A program made the translations under genes and the position numbers. This document shows positions 15,650-22,763 of a DNA stretch of 23,737 nt, one piece after another (the first letter of the stretch is position 1; each line of letters starts with the position of its first letter). Under the pieces are notes generated by a model. The model searched no databases and was not told the DNA's origin. It saw only the letters and a list, made by a program, of their open reading frames with translations. The stretch comes from Chordibacter forsetii (GTDB lineage: Bacteria; Verrucomicrobiota; Verrucomicrobiia; Opitutales; Seribacteraceae): contig NZ_CAXLML010000088.1 of NCBI RefSeq assembly GCF_964187505.1, positions 1 to 23,737 of the forward strand, given 5' to 3'.

Positions 15650-15689
15650 AAGTCATGCCTAACCCAAAATACAAAATAAATTAAGAGAA

Positions 15690-17444
15690 TTACTCGGACG
15701 GACGGGAGCGTATCCAGTCTGAGATGATTTTAATTTCTTCGTCTGTTAACTTTCCATCCCTTCCGTAACAAGGCATCCGGTCATTCTCATCTCCATAAAA
15801 CCTTTCATCTTCTGGGTTTTCAAGAAAAGCAATTGTCCATTCATCGGAACCATAACCGGTCAGGTCAGGAGCGTAGCCCTCTTCTTCGGAATCAATGTCA
15901 TGACAATCGATACAAGCCAAACCGTCCTGGAAGACCAAATCATCATTGTAAAAGAGGGCGAGCAATTCTTCTCTCTCATCCTCGGATAAGGGGGTTTGAT
16001 AGGGAAGTTCGGCCATATCGGAAAGCAATGTGGCAATGCGAGGAAGTAACGCAATTTCTTCGGCTGTATATTTAGCCAAAACTTTTCGGGCCATCGTACC
16101 ATTCTTAAATTTGGTGCCACCAAAATATTCTTCCGATATATAATGCTCATGATTGAGTAATTTGGTGATCCATTCAACACTGGCAAACCCAGCTAATTCC
16201 GGAGCAGACTGGGCATCATCTAGGGGATACCCGCGCCCGTCATGACCATTGTAACGGTGGCAACTTGCACAGTTGGCAGCAAACAAATTACGTCCCCTAT
16301 TTTCATGATCTTTCCTCAATAGAGTAACTGCACCTGCAGGAGGTATACCCTCTTCTTGAACAATTGATAATACCCGTTCTGCCTGCCAATCAGCTTCCTC
16401 CAATGCGGCAGAATGTCGCAGGTTGGCGCTATCCTCGGAAAACGCCAATAAAGTAAGAGCAACCGATCCAGCAATCAAGGTCCACCAAAAGCCAATATTT
16501 AACTGATGACCAGGTCGGGTGGACCCGATGAAGGGTTGCAAAAAGATCCACAGGGCAAGAAAGACGGGTATAATGACTGCTCCCCAAAATGCAGGTACAT
16601 ACTTGAGCAACTGAAAAAGAAAAAGGAAATACCATTCTGGCCGAGCAGGAAACTCATTGGCAGGATCAGCAGGGGGACCAAGTGGGGCACCATGAAAATA
16701 AACCGTAAGTGCAACCACTGCCAACAACACAGCGAGGCAGGCAATCGCATCTTTAAGGATTTGATCGGGCCAAAAGTACGAATCTTTTTTGGGTCTTGGT
16801 TCCTTAACATGGATTCCGTGCTTTCGAAATAAATAGATGTGCACTACCACTAAGCCCACTAGCATTGCCGGTAAAACCCCTGCGTGAAGAGCAAAAAATC
16901 GAGTTAGAGTATGATGCCCATACTCAACCCCGCCAACCACTACCTGTTGAATGGCTGGGCCTATTAAAGGGACTTCTGCCATCAAGTTGGTCGCCACCGC
17001 AGTTGCCCAATATCCTTTTTGGTCCCATGGAAGCAAATAGCCGGTTAAAGAAAGAGCCAAAGTTACTCCCATCATTAAGGCACCAAACCAAAAGTTTAAC
17101 TCACGTGGCGCCCGGTAAGCCCCATCAATCACGACTTGCATAAGATGCAAGACAAGCAGGACAATCATCGCCTGAGCCATGTAATGGTGGACTCCTCGCA
17201 AAAACCATCCTCCCCAAACTTGGTACTGTAAAAAATAAACGCTTTCCCAGGCTGTTTGGGCACTTGGACTATAAAACATCCATAGTAGAGTTCCCGTGAC
17301 AACCTGAGTAAAAAAAGCAAAGGTTAAACAACTCCCCCAGACATACCTCCAACGAGCTCCCCCGGGAACTTTTTCGTATAAAACCTCATGCAAAAGAGTC
17401 CGGTAGCCCGAACGATCGTCGAGCCAATCAAAAATCATTTTCAT
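15690..17444 (-). CDS. Cytochrome b (b6/subunit IV fusion) with C-terminal dihaem cytochrome c
   Basis: Core of a quinol:cytochrome c oxidoreductase with the Rieske protein encoded just upstream. It has 584 residues in two parts. The cytochrome b part (1-340) has seven hydrophobic helices. The haem-ligand pairs are H86/H100 (13 residues between) and H187/H202 (14 between; the longer second spacing is a b6-type trait). The quinol-oxidation motif PEWY is at 269-272. The odd helix number puts the C-terminus on the periplasmic side, where the second part (about 375-584) carries two c-type haem sites, CASCH (392-396) and CIDCH (511-515), with possible axial methionines M451 and M557. No separate cytochrome c1 gene is present, so the tail probably takes its place, shuttling electrons from the Rieske centre to an oxidase. 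It overlaps the Rieske gene by 4 bases (ATGA). Joined gene symbols such as petB are avoided because of the fusion. Confidence 0.92.
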   Translation of the reverse strand: MKMIFDWLDDRSGYRTLLHEVLYEKVPGGARWRYVWGSCLTFAFFTQVVTGTLLWMFYSPSAQTAWESVYFLQYQVWGGWFLRGVHHYMAQAMIVLLVLHLMQVVIDGAYRAPRELNFWFGALMMGVTLALSLTGYLLPWDQKGYWATAVATNLMAEVPLIGPAIQQVVVGGVEYGHHTLTRFFALHAGVLPAMLVGLVVVHIYLFRKHGIHVKEPRPKKDSYFWPDQILKDAIACLAVLLAVVALTVYFHGAPLGPPADPANEFPARPEWYFLFLFQLLKYVPAFWGAVIIPVFLALWIFLQPFIGSTRPGHQLNIGFWWTLIAGSVALTLLAFSEDSANLRHSAALEEADWQAERVLSIVQEEGIPPAGAVTLLRKDHENRGRNLFAANCASCHRYNGHDGRGYPLDDAQSAPELAGFASVEWITKLLNHEHYISEEYFGGTKFKNGTMARKVLAKYTAEEIALLPRIATLLSDMAELPYQTPLSEDEREELLALFYNDDLVFQDGLACIDCHDIDSEEEGYAPDLTGYGSDEWTIAFLENPEDERFYGDENDRMPCYGRDGKLTDEEIKIISDWIRSRPSE

Positions 17445-17992
17445 GACAAGGGAATCTTTTCCTCTATATTGGGCCTAAATTGTTGAAAGCGAATCCAAAC
17501 TTGTCCCTTCTCCACCTTGGTTTCCATCGTATCCATCGGACGCGGACTTGGGCTATTTTCGGTGGTTACCGAACCATCCAATGCAAAGGAACTATTATGG
17601 CACGGACAAAAATAATCATTGGTTTGCTTACGGAAATCGATAGCACAGCCAAGGTGCGGACATTTTAAATTAAATGCGATTACTTCATCTTGTTTGCGAG
17701 TTAAGTAAACGGCTCCCACCGGAATGTCTTTGTAAGTTGTCCAAGCATCAACCACTGTTTCCTGAACCACTTCAAACTTGGCTGGTGACCCATCTTCAGG
17801 CAGTGAGGCAAATGGAGCAACTTTTGACCAAGGAACCTTGGCTGATTCCCCTGAGTTTTTCTTTACTGGGTCCAGCAAAGCGGGAATCCCTGCAGCTAAA
17901 GGAAAAATTCCACAAGCAGCTGAAATTCCAATTGTGGTAACGCGAATAAACTTTCTTCGACCTGAGGATTCTTCTTCGTTAAAATCAGACAT
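17441..17992 (-). CDS. Rieske iron-sulfur protein of the cytochrome bc complex
   Basis: High-potential [2Fe-2S] subunit that takes electrons from quinol and hands them to cytochrome c. It has 183 residues. The N-terminus GRRKFIR (11-17) followed by a hydrophobic helix (about 18-40) is a Tat-type signal-anchor, as usual for Rieske proteins, which cross the membrane folded. Cluster motifs are CPHLGC (111-116) and CPCHNSSF (129-136): ligands C111, H113, C129 and H132, with C116 and C131 placed for the stabilising disulfide. AGGT lies about 7 bases before the ATG. The stop overlaps the start of the cytochrome b gene, so the two subunits are translated together. It begins 82 bases after the MORN-lipoprotein gene, with a stem-loop between, so the two may or may not share a transcript. 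Confidence 0.95.
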   Translation of the reverse strand: MSDFNEEESSGRRKFIRVTTIGISAACGIFPLAAGIPALLDPVKKNSGESAKVPWSKVAPFASLPEDGSPAKFEVVQETVVDAWTTYKDIPVGAVYLTRKQDEVIAFNLKCPHLGCAIDFRKQTNDYFCPCHNSSFALDGSVTTENSPSPRPMDTMETKVEKGQVWIRFQQFRPNIEEKIPLS

Positions 17993-18031
17993 AAATTACC
18001 TAAAGTTATTGAAAATAATGAGACCAATCAG

Positions 18032-18065
18032 CTCACAATTCAGGAAGCAATGGAAAAATTGTGAG
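18032..18065. terminator. Stem-loop between the MORN lipoprotein and Rieske genes
   Basis: CTCACAATT (18032-18040) and AATTGTGAG (18057-18065) make a perfect 9-pair stem with a 16-base loop, starting 9 bases after the MORN gene stop on the minus strand. No T-run follows. It resembles in layout the stem at 15622-15649. It may act as a weak terminator or 3'-end stabiliser; it also lies 40 bases upstream of the Rieske start and could be an operator. Confidence 0.4.
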
Positions 18066-18074
18066 TTTATGAAA

Positions 18075-19196
18075 TTAGGGAAGTGGTGGTAATGCAGGCA
18101 AGTCGTCAAAACCTCCATTATCAATACCGGGCAAAGGAGGCAACCCGCCTTCGTCCTCCATACCGGGCAAAGGAGGCAATCCTTCGGAATCTCCAGCTTC
18201 AGGCAGCCCCGGGAGATCGGGTAAGCCCGCATCCGAAGAGGCTTCAGGTTCTTCAAACTCAGCCAATGCTGGCAAGCCTCCATCATCCACACCGGGCAAT
18301 CCTGGTAACAACGGTTCATCTGTTGCACCTGATGGTGTTTCCTCGAGACCCGGAAGTACTACTTCAGGGTCACTGGCATTGGGTAGAATAGGCAGTTCAG
18401 AACTTGGCTCATCAAGCCCAGGCAAATCTTCTTCCATCGGGGGAAAAGTAGGTAAATCTGAAAAATCATCTACTGAAGCTTCGTCTGAATTGGCATCAGG
18501 TAATCCAGGCAAATCGCCCAAATCATCATCCTGAGGTACTAAAGCATTATCAGGGCTAAAATTAACTGAACTGCCTTCTGGCTCAGACGAAACTGCAGGA
18601 CTAGAAAGATCAACCACAGGGAAGCCTTCCTCAGGTTTTGAAGCAGAGGACTCAACCACCTCAACCTTGGGCGTTTCGTTACCTGACAAAGATAATGGCG
18701 TCCCATCCGATCTCCAAGTAGCTTCTTTTCCATGCCTCACGCCGTTGGTGTAAGCTCGAACATACATCTTCTGCCCATTGGGCCACCACCGCGTAACTGA
18801 CCCGTGCCATCTGCCATCCTGATAATTTCGTTCGTACATTTTGATTCCGTTCGAGAACCACTTGGAGCAGTTTCCATGCTTACGACCCTCTTTCCATGAT
18901 TCATCAGAAGAAACATATTCACCGCTTTCTCCAAAATTTACCGTAAGCACCCTACCAGAAAAGGGATCTTGGCTCGCCTTTAAATAAAGTAAACCATAAC
19001 GCGTAACGAAATTTGCATCGTATTCGCTCTGACTAACCTGGTAGGCGTCTCCGTTGGTTTTTCCAATAAATTTGGAATCTACTGGGGCTTGGGGTTGTGC
19101 AGATGCCCCTCCCCTACGATATCTATTCTCGCAGGATGAGAATAGAAAAAGGAAAAGCAGAACATATGATAATTGCTTAATCATGTATTCATTCAA
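18075..19196 (-). CDS. MORN-repeat lipoprotein with acidic Pro/Gly/Leu-rich tail
   Basis: Probable envelope lipoprotein of 373 residues, function unknown. The start is TTG with AGGG 7 bases upstream; an ATG four codons later (MIKQLS) is an alternative. A hydrophobic stretch ends in FLFSSC, a lipobox-like site with C22 as the acylated residue. Residues about 96-166 contain three MORN_2-type units of about 23 residues with the pattern G-x-x-H-G ... W-x-x-N-G-x-K-M-Y (GRKHG, GRWHG, GVRHG), as in YwqK-like proteins. From about 180 to the end the protein is low-complexity: Asp/Glu-rich with many LPGL and LPPLPG repeats, probably unstructured and strongly negative. The final repeats are 12 residues long and nearly identical in DNA. 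It is upstream of the Rieske-cytochrome b genes and divergent from hppA. A surface or scaffold role is possible; nothing shows it. Confidence 0.8.
   Translation of the reverse strand: MNEYMIKQLSYVLLFLFLFSSCENRYRRGGASAQPQAPVDSKFIGKTNGDAYQVSQSEYDANFVTRYGLLYLKASQDPFSGRVLTVNFGESGEYVSSDESWKEGRKHGNCSKWFSNGIKMYERNYQDGRWHGSVTRWWPNGQKMYVRAYTNGVRHGKEATWRSDGTPLSLSGNETPKVEVVESSASKPEEGFPVVDLSSPAVSSEPEGSSVNFSPDNALVPQDDDLGDLPGLPDANSDEASVDDFSDLPTFPPMEEDLPGLDEPSSELPILPNASDPEVVLPGLEETPSGATDEPLLPGLPGVDDGGLPALAEFEEPEASSDAGLPDLPGLPEAGDSEGLPPLPGMEDEGGLPPLPGIDNGGFDDLPALPPLP
18124..18179. repeat. Direct repeat, 20-base copies 36 bases apart
   Basis: ATACCGGGCAAAGGAGGCAA occurs at 18124-18143 and again at 18160-18179, a 36-base period that encodes the 12-residue repeat in the tail of the MORN lipoprotein. 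The identity at DNA level suggests recent in-frame duplication or slippage. Other PGL-type units in the gene are more diverged. Confidence 0.8.
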
Positions 19197-19230
19197 ACAT
19201 TTGCCCTAAAATTTGCAAGGTAGAAGGTAG

Positions 19231-19249
19231 GGTTGTACGAGACACAACC
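19231..19249. other. Inverted repeat in the divergent spacer before the MORN gene
   Basis: GGTTGT (19231-19236) and ACAACC (19244-19249) flank a 7-base loop, 35 bases upstream of the MORN-lipoprotein start. With a bulged G the pairing extends to TAGG/CCTA. It may be an operator or leader hairpin of that gene. Confidence 0.3.
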
Positions 19250-19280
19250 TAGACTTCAATCTTGCTATTTCTCTTAAAAT

Positions 19281-19323
19281 CGATCATAAGCGATCGAAAT
19301 CAATCATTTTCGATCACTTGATC
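19281..19323. promoter_or_regulatory. Helically phased CGATC array upstream of hppA
   Basis: CGATC begins at 19281, 19291 and 19311, with the variant CAATC at 19301 and a further GATC at 19320-19323; the first four units are exactly 10 bases apart, so they face the same side of the DNA helix. Within it GATCGAAA (19292-19299) and TTTCGATC (19308-19315) form an 8-base inverted repeat. The array lies 39-81 bases before the hppA ATG, where an operator or upstream activator site would be. No protein is known to me that binds this pattern. Phasing is observed; binding is inference. Confidence 0.55.
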
Positions 19324-19361
19324 TAATGATTAATCAGCCCACAACTTAAATCATAAAACCT

Positions 19362-21560
19362 ATGACCTTAGACGATCTGCCGATTATTATACCTGCAATT
19401 GGAGTTATTGCTCTTTTATTCACCTGGTGGAAAACACATTCTATCAACGCAATTCCAGAAGGTTCGGACCGTATGAAAAAGATCGCCAAAAGCATTCAGG
19501 ATGGTGCTATGGCTTTCTTGAGAGCCGAATATCGGGTGCTCTTCATCTTTGTGATTGCCGTTGCAGCAGTCTTATATTGGAGCGGCAATAACAATCCTAA
19601 CAGCCATGGCCTTGTTGCTGTGGCTTTTGTAGTTGGAGCTTTTTGTTCAGCCCTCGCTGGCTATTTGGGAATGAAAGTTGCCACGAAGGCAAATGTTCGT
19701 ACAGCCAATGCAGCTAAGGACAGTCTTGGAAAAGCACTTGAAGTTGCCTTTTCGGGTGGTGCAGTAATGGGCTTAAGCGTCGTCGGCCTTGGAATCCTTG
19801 GTCTGGGAGGTCTATTTGCTCTTTTTAGCGATCAATTTAATGCCTTTGAAAACAAAGATGGTCTTACAACGACTCTATCCGTGCTAACTGGATTTTCTTT
19901 CGGAGCTTCCTCCATTGCTCTGTTTGCCAGAGTTGGTGGAGGTATTTACACGAAGGCCGCAGATGTTGGGGCTGATCTTGTAGGCAAAGTTGAAGCGGGC
20001 ATCCCAGAAGATCATCCATTAAACCCTGCGACCATTGCAGATAATGTTGGTGATAATGTTGGTGATGTTGCTGGCATGGGTGCCGATTTGTTTGAATCTT
20101 ATGTTGGTTCTATCATCGGCACCATGGTGTTAGGAGCCGCCATGGTTGCAGGTTCCACAGACTTTGTTGATTTCCTTGGTGGTCTATCTCCCGTATTCCT
20201 ACCACTTATCCTTGGTGCTGTTGGGATTATAACTTCAATCTTAGGAACTTTTTTAGTCAAAGTAGGAGACGATGGAGATCCACAGAAAGCTCTTAACACC
20301 GGAGAATTTGTATCCTCTGGTCTAATGATTGCAGCTTCTTATTTTCTCATTGATAAATTTTTACCAGAAAGTTGGACATTTGGAGGAGTAAGCTTTACTT
20401 CGATGGGAGTATTCTGGGCTACGATTATTGGATTGGTGGCAGGACTTGCGATCGGACTTATTACAGAATACTACACCGGCACTCATAAGAAGCCCGTCAA
20501 GGCCATTGTAGAGCAATCCATAACTGGATATGCCACAAACATTATCGCTGGTCTCGGCGTAGGTATGATATCCACCACCCTTCCCGTTTTAGTAATTGCC
20601 GCTGCTGTTGTAGGAGCCTACGAGATGGCTGGTCTGTACGGAATTGCCATTGCGGCCGTAGGGATGCTTTCCAATACTGGGATTCAACTTGCTGTAGATG
20701 CATATGGTCCGATTTCTGATAATGCTGGTGGAATTGCTGAAATGTCAGAACTACCTAAGGAAGTTAGGCAAAGAACCGACAAATTGGATGCCGTGGGGAA
20801 CACCACCGCCGCAATTGGAAAAGGTTTTGCGATCGGTTCTGCTGCTCTTACCGCACTTGCTCTCTTTGCTGCCTTTATTGCATCCTACGATCAAACACAT
20901 GCAGAACCCCTTGGCTCCATCGATGTTACTCACCCCAAGGTGATGGCTGGCCTTTTTATCGGAGCAATGCTTCCTTTTCTCTTTAGTGCTTTGGCTATGG
21001 GTGCAGTAGGTCGTGCTGCCATGTCTATGATTCATGAAGTTCGCCGACAATTCCGTGACATTCCTGCACTTAAAAAAGCGCTTGAGGTAATGAAGCTCAA
21101 TGATGGCAAGCCCACATCCGAATGGTCAGAAAGCGACCGAGATTCTTTTGATGAAGCAATTGATTCAGCCGAATACGGAAAGTGCGTAGAAATCTCTACC
21201 CAATCTGCAATTAAAGAAATGGTAGCTCCCGGACTTGTTGCGATCGCTACTCCTGTTGCCATAGGATTTGGTGGCGGCGCCACTATGCTTGGCGGCTTAC
21301 TTGCCGGAGTAACTGTATCTGGAGTGCTTCTTGCCCTCTTTCAATCCAATTCAGGTGGGGCTTGGGACAATGCCAAGAAAATGGTTGAGGAAGGATATGA
21401 AATTAATGGCGTAATTCACGGAAAAGGTTCTGAACTTCACAAAGCTACTGTGGTTGGTGATACCGTGGGAGATCCGCTCAAGGATACCTCCGGCCCATCT
21501 CTGAACATTTTATTGAAATTAATCTCTGTGGTAGCCTTAGTGTTGGCTCCCTTTCTTTAA
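19362..21560 (+). CDS. hppA: Membrane-bound pyrophosphatase, potassium-dependent type
   Basis: Integral membrane pump that couples hydrolysis of pyrophosphate to export of H+ and/or Na+. The 732 residues with about 15-16 hydrophobic segments fit the family. The pyrophosphate-binding motif DVGADLVGKVE (201-211) and the following DNVGDNVGDVAGMGADLFESY (227-247) carry the Asp cluster and the semi-conserved gating glutamate E245. A second acidic motif is DAYGPISDNAGG (446-457), and a third near the C-terminus is GDTVGDPLKDTSGPS. At GNTTAAIGKG (479-488) the diagnostic pair is A483 and G486, the K+-dependent state; K+-independent pumps have Lys and Thr there. Whether it moves Na+, H+ or both cannot be decided by eye. 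It is divergent from the MORN gene, apparently monocistronic, and convergent with rpe. Confidence 0.96.
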   Translation: MTLDDLPIIIPAIGVIALLFTWWKTHSINAIPEGSDRMKKIAKSIQDGAMAFLRAEYRVLFIFVIAVAAVLYWSGNNNPNSHGLVAVAFVVGAFCSALAGYLGMKVATKANVRTANAAKDSLGKALEVAFSGGAVMGLSVVGLGILGLGGLFALFSDQFNAFENKDGLTTTLSVLTGFSFGASSIALFARVGGGIYTKAADVGADLVGKVEAGIPEDHPLNPATIADNVGDNVGDVAGMGADLFESYVGSIIGTMVLGAAMVAGSTDFVDFLGGLSPVFLPLILGAVGIITSILGTFLVKVGDDGDPQKALNTGEFVSSGLMIAASYFLIDKFLPESWTFGGVSFTSMGVFWATIIGLVAGLAIGLITEYYTGTHKKPVKAIVEQSITGYATNIIAGLGVGMISTTLPVLVIAAAVVGAYEMAGLYGIAIAAVGMLSNTGIQLAVDAYGPISDNAGGIAEMSELPKEVRQRTDKLDAVGNTTAAIGKGFAIGSAALTALALFAAFIASYDQTHAEPLGSIDVTHPKVMAGLFIGAMLPFLFSALAMGAVGRAAMSMIHEVRRQFRDIPALKKALEVMKLNDGKPTSEWSESDRDSFDEAIDSAEYGKCVEISTQSAIKEMVAPGLVAIATPVAIGFGGGATMLGGLLAGVTVSGVLLALFQSNSGGAWDNAKKMVEEGYEINGVIHGKGSELHKATVVGDTVGDPLKDTSGPSLNILLKLISVVALVLAPFL

Positions 21561-21561
21561 A

Positions 21562-21581
21562 CCGAACTTTTAAAAGTCCGC
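21562..21581. terminator. Palindromic terminator between hppA and rpe
   Basis: CCGAACTTTT/AAAAGTCCGC is a palindrome with the perfect core ACTTTTAAAAGT and one inner mismatch. It starts 1 base after the hppA stop and is followed on the plus strand by CTTTTATT, a T-rich stretch. It lies in the 23-base gap between two convergent genes and probably terminates hppA. On the other strand it is followed only by GGTTTAAAG, so rpe termination there is less certain. Confidence 0.5.
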
Positions 21582-21583
21582 TT

Positions 21584-22240
21584 TTATTCTTCTCCGATGG
21601 AACGGGCAAATGCTGCCCGTTCCTGAGGGGATGACTTGTAGTAGGAAGTTCCTGCCACAAATACATCAACACCGGAATCCAAGCACTCTTCGACATGTTG
21701 GGGACCAACTCCCCCATCGACTTCAATTAAGAAGGAATGATTTTGAGACTCTCGGCGCTTGGCAAGCTCGCGTACTTTTTCTAAAACAAATCCTTTGAAA
21801 CTCTGACCTCCGAAACCAGGGTTAACCGTCATGCATAGGACAAGATCAACCTGATCGAGATAAGGGAAGAAAAGATCTACGGGGGTGCCTGGGTTTATTG
21901 CCAAGCCAGTCTTAACACCAGCCGAACGGATTTTATCTAACGCCGCTTGGTGATCGTACTGAGGTTCCAAATGAATGGTGATAAGTTCGGAGCCAGCCTT
22001 AATAAAAGCATCTAAATAAAGATCAGGACGTGCTAACATCAAATGTACATCAAAGAACAATTTTGAATGTGGTCGCAAATCAGCAACCGTTTGCGGTCCA
22101 AAACTTAAGTTAGGGACAAAATGTCCGTCCATTAGATCTAAATGAATCCACTCCCTGCCGTCATGTTCAACTTCAAGCAAAGAAGAACGCAAGTTTCCAT
22201 GATCACCTGCTAAAAGGGAGGGAGCTAAGATTTTTTTCAT
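21584..22240 (-). CDS. rpe: Ribulose-phosphate 3-epimerase
   Basis: Interconverts ribulose 5-phosphate and xylulose 5-phosphate in the pentose phosphate pathway; a cytosolic TIM barrel using a divalent metal. The 218 residues have the usual length. Motifs are APSLLAGD at 6-13, HLDLMDGHFVPN at 33-44 with metal ligands H33 and D35, DVHLML at 64-69 with H66, MTVNPGFGGQSF at 137-148 (phosphate/substrate loop) and EVDGGV at 173-178 with D175, the fourth metal ligand and catalytic acid. The set is complete. It lies 16 bases after the LptE-like gene and is the last gene of the bamD-lptE-rpe run, ending 23 bases from convergent hppA. No Shine-Dalgarno is visible before the ATG. Confidence 0.96.
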   Translation of the reverse strand: MKKILAPSLLAGDHGNLRSSLLEVEHDGREWIHLDLMDGHFVPNLSFGPQTVADLRPHSKLFFDVHLMLARPDLYLDAFIKAGSELITIHLEPQYDHQAALDKIRSAGVKTGLAINPGTPVDLFFPYLDQVDLVLCMTVNPGFGGQSFKGFVLEKVRELAKRRESQNHSFLIEVDGGVGPQHVEECLDSGVDVFVAGTSYYKSSPQERAAFARSIGEE

Positions 22241-22256
22241 AACAAAAAGAAATATT

Positions 22257-22763
22257 TCACCAGGATTGATTCAAGATAGAAAGATGAATTTCAGAGGCTA
22301 ATTCCTCCGCAATGGCATGCAAGGAAGAACTCTCTTCGGGTAACCGCGTAGACTCAGAACGGAGGACGGATGCATTAGCACTAACCTGCTTTTCCAGAAA
22401 AATATCACCATTTTGATCACGAAGTTCAATCTTAGCCGAGATGCCTAAATTTAAACCTGCCGCAAGTAAAGAATCCTCAGGACGGTACGCTTCGGTCGAA
22501 TCAGTGTAATTGGAGAGTGTGACCAAGATAGAAACATCAGCATCTTCTTGGTTCTGAACCAAAATAAAAGTCCCATTTTTGAGTATTTTTTTACGAAGCT
22601 CTCGGTCAACCTTTGCCCCTAGGATTGGTGCCATCGAGTCATTCTTGACTCGTAAATGAAAAAAGCCTTCTCCTGCCTCAGGGTACCCCAGCTTGTAGGA
22701 ACAGGCAGCAAAGATAAATAGGGGTAAAAAAGCTAAAAGGTTACCCCAAAAAAACTTAATCAT
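22257..22763 (-). CDS. LptE-like LPS-assembly lipoprotein
   Basis: Probable outer-membrane lipoprotein of 168 residues. LptE plugs the LptD barrel and helps insert lipopolysaccharide in the outer membrane. The N-terminus has a signal peptide with hydrophobic core LLAFLPLFIF and lipobox AAC, so C21 is the acylated residue, followed directly by SYKLG, the typical beginning of mature LptE proteins (C-x-Y-x-L/F). The remainder alternates beta strands and helices; segments such as AKVDRELRKKIL and ADVSILVTLSNYT fit the LptE pattern of a regulated-size beta-alpha fold. Overall similarity within this family is always low, so the call rests on signal, length, the mature start and neighbours. It overlaps the BamD-like gene by 8 bases and is 16 bases before rpe. 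Confidence 0.68.
   Translation of the reverse strand: MIKFFWGNLLAFLPLFIFAACSYKLGYPEAGEGFFHLRVKNDSMAPILGAKVDRELRKKILKNGTFILVQNQEDADVSILVTLSNYTDSTEAYRPEDSLLAAGLNLGISAKIELRDQNGDIFLEKQVSANASVLRSESTRLPEESSSLHAIAEELASEIHLSILNQSW

Noticed and set aside
16506..16832. Antisense frame of about 108 residues opposite the cytochrome b gene
   Set aside because: Composition is that of a shadow of a membrane-protein gene, with no motif of its own.
17778..18092. Plus-strand frame of 104 residues over the Rieske start and the following spacer
   Set aside because: It is mostly antisense to the Rieske gene and has no family likeness; the stem-loop at 18032-18065 explains the structure in its tail.
18083..18540. 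Repetitive DNA that could be taken for a CRISPR or satellite array
   Set aside because: The repeats are in frame with a lipoprotein gene, vary in sequence and have no unique spacers of equal length.
19281..19323. Possible CRISPR-like or origin-type repeats
   Set aside because: Units are only 5 bases with 5-base gaps. They do not match the DnaA box, and no replication gene is near; a binding array for a regulator fits better.
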